A model generated the notes under the pieces. It was given only the letters and a program-made list of their open reading frames with translations. It did not search any database and was not told the origin of the DNA. The translations under genes and the position numbers were made by a program. Of a DNA stretch of 17,035 nucleotides, positions 14,799-17,035 are shown one piece after another (position 1 is the stretch's first letter; each line of letters starts with the position of its first letter). Origin of the DNA: an uncultured Collinsella sp. (GTDB lineage Bacteria; Actinomycetota; Coriobacteriia; Coriobacteriales; Coriobacteriaceae); contig UQLB01000035.1 of the NCBI GenBank assembly GCA_900541725.1, positions 1 to 17,035 of the forward strand, given 5' to 3'.

Positions 14799-15608
14799 AT
14801 GTCTCGTCTGCACCTTCATATCCTTGGCAGCGGCTCAAAAGGCAACTGCGCGCTCATCGAAGGCCCCCGGGGGCTCATCATGATTGACGACGGTCTTTCT
14901 CGCCGCGAGACATTAAAGCGCATGGCAGAACTGGGGCTCTCGGCAGACAACGTCTCGGCTCTTCTCATTACTCATGAGCATAGCGATCACATCAAGGGTC
15001 TCGATGTCTGGTGCAAGCACTGGCACGGCCCCCTCTTTGCCAGCAGGGGCACACTTTCGAACAAAGAAAATCTTTCACATCTGCCTGTCGAGGAATTCGA
15101 TCCCGGTGACACCCTATCCATTGCCGGCATCCACGTGCAAACCTACTCAACATCACACGATGTCATCAATCCTGTCGGCTATCGATTCAATGCTCTCGAT
15201 GATTCCATCGGCTTTGCCACCGACACCGGAGAGCTATCGAGCCAAGCCATGAACACCCTCAAAGATTGTCGAGTCCTCGCGCTCGAAAGCAACCACGATG
15301 TGACCATGCTGCGCGAGGGAGAATATCCCCGCTTTCTTCAGGAGCGCATCCTATCTACAAAAGGGCATCTGTCCAACGATCAGGCCGCCGAAGCCGCACG
15401 CGAGCTTGTTACCGATCGCACCGAACAGCTCATTGCCATGCATATCAGCCAAGATAACAATCGCCCGAGTCTTACCGTCAAAAGCTATGCCAAAGCTCTA
15501 GCCGCAACCCTGGATGACGAGGTCGGCAGCTCCGCCACCCTTCTCCAAGGATCGCGAAATCTCTCGATACGCCCCGCAAGCCAGTATCGGCCAGCAACCA
15601 TTCAATAG
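14799..15608 (+). CDS. yycJ: Metallo-beta-lactamase-fold hydrolase, YycJ/WalJ family
   Basis: This 269-residue metal-dependent hydrolase has the diagnostic THEHSDH motif at 58-64. Its start, MSRLHLHILGSGSKGNCALIE, shows the GSGSKGN signature of YycJ/WalJ. The frame opens at 14718, but the ATG at 14799 begins exactly where family members begin; the upstream extension overlaps the 5' end of tilS. The ribosome site is weak (TTTGGA). Family members are suggested to be 5'-3' DNA exonucleases or to coordinate cell division and replication with the WalRK pathway; no walR or walK is present here, so the role is inferred from family only. The C-terminal 15 or so residues look variable. It ends 15 bases before a strong terminator. 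Confidence 0.9.
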   Translation: MSRLHLHILGSGSKGNCALIEGPRGLIMIDDGLSRRETLKRMAELGLSADNVSALLITHEHSDHIKGLDVWCKHWHGPLFASRGTLSNKENLSHLPVEEFDPGDTLSIAGIHVQTYSTSHDVINPVGYRFNALDDSIGFATDTGELSSQAMNTLKDCRVLALESNHDVTMLREGEYPRFLQERILSTKGHLSNDQAAEAARELVTDRTEQLIAMHISQDNNRPSLTVKSYAKALAATLDDEVGSSATLLQGSRNLSIRPASQYRPATIQ

Positions 15609-15623
15609 ACTGTCCTAGACAGC

Positions 15624-15657
15624 AAAAGGGGCCGGGAATCGCTTCCCGGCCCCTTTT
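15624..15657. terminator. Strong bidirectional terminator, yycJ / hsp20
   Basis: AAAAGGGGCCGGGAA (15624-15638) and its exact reverse complement (15643-15657) form a 15-bp stem with a TCGC tetraloop. Each strand therefore ends in GGCCCCTTTT. It lies between the convergent yycJ and hsp20 genes. Confidence 0.93.
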
Positions 15658-15690
15658 GTTATCTTTTAATAGCGCAGAACACCAACGAAG

Positions 15691-16122
15691 TTAGTCGATG
15701 GAGATCTTCGTAACGTTCTTCTTCTCGACGATCTTGGGAACCGTAACGGTAAGGATGCCGTCGGCGTACTTAGCCGAGAGACCCTCGCTCGAAGCATCCT
15801 TGAGATACACACCACGCGTCGCGCTGTACGAGCTGAACTCCTTCTGCAGGAAGTTCTTGCCCTCGTTCTCCTCGTCTTCCTCGACATTCACGCTAATGGA
15901 GAGACGGCCCTCGTTAAGCTCGACATCGATATCGTCCTTGGCGACGCCGGTAAGATAAGCCTTGACCTCATAGCCATCGCCCTTATCCTCAACGTCAACG
16001 GGGAACGCCTTAGAGGCAATCGAGCCGTTCGCTAGGTCACTCATATCATCAAACAGATCGAACAGCGAGCTTGCAGAGGGACGAACGCCAAAAACCGAAC
16101 GATAAGGAACCATGCTTGCCAT
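15691..16122 (-). CDS. Hsp20/alpha-crystallin small heat-shock protein
   Basis: This 143-residue ATP-independent holdase chaperone binds unfolding proteins in the cytoplasm as oligomers. The alpha-crystallin domain spans about 41-132, from FPVDVEDKGDGYEVKAYLTG to YADGILTVTVPK. The C-terminal I-x-I oligomerisation motif is ISI (140-142). The start is the ATG at 16122, with AAAGGAG 8 bases upstream; the frame continues to 16155, but the ribosome site lies inside that extension. A further ATG at 16113 is too far from it. The upstream 277 bases are AT-rich with TATA-like boxes and the direct repeats at 16181-16219. I see no CIRCE element and no complete HspR (HAIR) inverted repeat. Confidence 0.94.
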   Translation of the reverse strand: MASMVPYRSVFGVRPSASSLFDLFDDMSDLANGSIASKAFPVDVEDKGDGYEVKAYLTGVAKDDIDVELNEGRLSISVNVEEDEENEGKNFLQKEFSSYSATRGVYLKDASSEGLSAKYADGILTVTVPKIVEKKNVTKISID

Positions 16123-16180
16123 GTTTACCACTCCTTTATAGGACTGCCGAGTCATCTTCTAGGTGACTGGGACTTCTTTT

Positions 16181-16219
16181 GACGCTCTTATATATGCCCA
16201 CCCGATGCTCATATATACA
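16181..16219. repeat. Direct repeat GAYGCTCWTATATAY in the hsp20 upstream region
   Basis: GACGCTCTTATATAT (16181-16195) and GATGCTCATATATAC (16204-16218) agree at 12 of 15 positions, with starts 23 bp apart. They lie 60-97 bases upstream of the hsp20 start codon, in the 277-bp gap shared with the divergent tail-anchored protein gene. The AT parts could also serve as -10 boxes on either strand. The rest of that gap (16123-16399) holds two ACTATAA copies (16223-16229, 16247-16253) and no confident promoter. Confidence 0.4.
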
Positions 16220-16358
16220 TCGACTATAAAGTTTTTTGAGTCCAGTACTATAAGCATATCTAAGTGTGTAGCACTAAGGTTTTAGGAAGGTTAAGGTTCT
16301 TTGAACCAGAGCTTAAATAACGAGTATGTCCACAGCTACAAATAACAAGGGGCTTACA

Positions 16359-16391
16359 ATGAGCGCGTACACGTTGTTGGCAACGAGCTAA
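16359..16391 (+). CDS. Possible 10-codon leader peptide
   Basis: An ATG at 16359 opens MSAYTLLATS and stops at TAA 16389-16391. It has a good ribosome site (AAGGGG, 16347-16352), and its stop codon overlaps the AAAGGG site of the next gene, 8 bases before that ATG. Such an upstream frame could couple or tune translation of the downstream gene. It contains no run of a single amino acid that would suggest classical attenuation, and it may be fortuitous. Confidence 0.3.
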   Translation: MSAYTLLATS

Positions 16392-16399
16392 AGGGCATC

Positions 16400-16867
16400 A
16401 TGGACGACCAAAACCAGAACAATATGTTTATGCCGACGCAGGAGGGAGATACTTCCACGCAGCCGCCACGGTTCCATCGCCCCCACATCTCGCAAGAGCT
16501 CATTAATGATGCAGAGCCCGAGTATGTGACGAGAAATCGCTATCAAACGCTCGAGGATGCCCAAACGGGACGTAAGCATATGGGCGTTGCATCGGGCGAT
16601 CCCGTATATCTAAAAGATGCACCGTTATCAAAAAACAGCGCAATCAATGACGACCCGACGAAAACGCCCATAACTCGGCAGCAAAGAGGTCCTCGACCTA
16701 AGCAAACCTTAACGCATTCGGCTCGTTATCTCGAAACGCCAAAACAGGGAAAATCAATCTTCGTTTCGTCAAGTAAACGACGCAAGCAGCATCGACTCCA
16801 ATTCCTACTTTTGATCATCGTGATCATAGTAGTTGCCCTTGTGATTCGATTTATCGTCTTTAAATAA
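16400..16867 (+). CDS. Small tail-anchored membrane protein of unknown function
   Basis: I do not recognise this 155-residue protein. Residues 1-125 are polar, rich in Asn, Gln, Thr, Pro and charged residues, with no obvious fold and probably largely disordered. A basic patch, SSKRRKQHR (123-131), is followed by a single strongly hydrophobic stretch (133-154: LLLIIVIIVVALVIRF) reaching the C-terminus. This predicts an N-in, C-terminal membrane anchor with the polar part in the cytoplasm. The ATG at 16400 follows AAAGGG 4 bases upstream. Base composition is more AT-rich than the housekeeping genes, which may mean faster evolution or foreign origin. It is transcribed divergently from hsp20 with no partner gene on its strand in view. 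Confidence 0.7.
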   Translation: MDDQNQNNMFMPTQEGDTSTQPPRFHRPHISQELINDAEPEYVTRNRYQTLEDAQTGRKHMGVASGDPVYLKDAPLSKNSAINDDPTKTPITRQQRGPRPKQTLTHSARYLETPKQGKSIFVSSSKRRKQHRLQFLLLIIVIIVVALVIRFIVFK

Positions 16868-16938
16868 AAGCTCATTACCCATAAGCCCAACCGGGTTACA
16901 GGTGAAATGCAACTACATTGTGAAGTGTTAACGCAAAA

Positions 16939-16966
16939 AAGGGGGAGGCCGCGAGGCCTCCCCCTT
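16939..16966 (-). terminator. Strong minus-strand terminator at the right edge
   Basis: AAGGGGGAGGCC (16939-16950) pairs perfectly with GGCCTCCCCCTT (16955-16966) around a GCGA loop. On the minus strand the hairpin is followed by TTTTTT then GCG, so it ends a transcript entering from beyond 17035. On the plus strand the tail is only TTCTC, so it may also serve the tail-anchored gene but less well. Confidence 0.85.
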
Positions 16967-17035
16967 CTCAATTCAAGCGCACGGCTCGGTGCCGTCCACC
17001 GGTCAGCGGCGCCCTGGCCTCCCACGGGCTGACCC
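16967..17035 (-). other. 3' end of an unidentified minus-strand transcription unit
   Basis: These 69 bases precede the terminator on the minus strand. They contain GGTCAGC and GCTGACC (7-bp stem, 20-base loop) and a small CGGC/GCCG hairpin, suggesting structured RNA. Two frames could also be C-terminal ends: one stops at 16968-16970 just before the terminator, one at 17003-17005. SRP RNA (no GGAAG/AGCA core), RNase P RNA (no ACAGAA near the 3' end) and tmRNA (no T-loop) are not supported. The identity needs the sequence to the right. Confidence 0.35.

Noticed and set aside
16258..16280. Possible CIRCE-like inverted repeat (CTAAGTG ... GCACTAA) near hsp20
   Set aside because: It lacks the TTAGCACTC-N9-GAGTGCTAA pattern, the arms do not pair well, and the spacing is wrong.
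16967..17035. SRP RNA, RNase P RNA or tmRNA 3' end
   Set aside because: None of the conserved cores of these RNAs is present in the 69 bases before the terminator.

Overview
The window is ordinary bacterial chromosome, GC-rich and densely coded. It looks like an actinobacterium of the class Coriobacteriia, probably Collinsella or a close relative. That placement is an inference from base composition, from the mix of an EF-G-like paralogue, a YcdX-type PHP protein and a tilS-hpt-ftsH block, and from general protein character; no rRNA or marker search was possible. I see no tRNA, rRNA, CRISPR array, prophage, insertion-sequence transposase or pseudogene.

Layout. Bases 1-384 hold no supportable gene. 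A plus-strand gene for an exported DNA/RNA non-specific endonuclease (385-1368) converges, through a shared hairpin terminator, on a minus-strand EF-G-like translational GTPase (1481-3556). Next comes a three-gene minus-strand operon for a polar amino acid ABC importer: binding protein, permease, ATPase (6137 down to 3867). It has a well-formed promoter, near-palindromic operator candidates and a terminator. A striking 151-bp palindrome (6229-6379) separates it from a divergent RlmD-type rRNA methyltransferase (6487-7935). That gene converges on a PHP-domain metal-dependent hydrolase (8014-8835), which lies downstream of a PLP aminotransferase (9001-10185). A second palindromic element (10245-10306) lies between the aminotransferase and the terminator of ftsH. 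The block tilS, hpt, ftsH (14750 down to 10375) keeps the gene order known from Bacillus and relatives. Divergent from tilS is a YycJ/WalJ-type metallo-beta-lactamase-fold protein (14799-15608), followed by a strong bidirectional terminator shared with an Hsp20 small heat-shock protein (15691-16122). The right end has a small tail-anchored membrane protein of unknown function (16400-16867) and a minus-strand terminator for something that begins beyond the window.

How it fits together. Most of the content is housekeeping: translation and RNA modification (EF-G-like protein, RlmD, TilS), purine salvage (Hpt), protein quality control (FtsH, Hsp20), cell-wall or DNA-associated maintenance (WalJ) and amino acid uptake or metabolism (ABC importer, aminotransferase). 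I found no new multi-gene system. The most interesting signals are non-coding: two large inverted-repeat elements, an operator-like palindrome at the ABC promoter and a parS-like 16-mer. In the proteins, the main oddity is a translational GTPase with several altered GTPase motifs.
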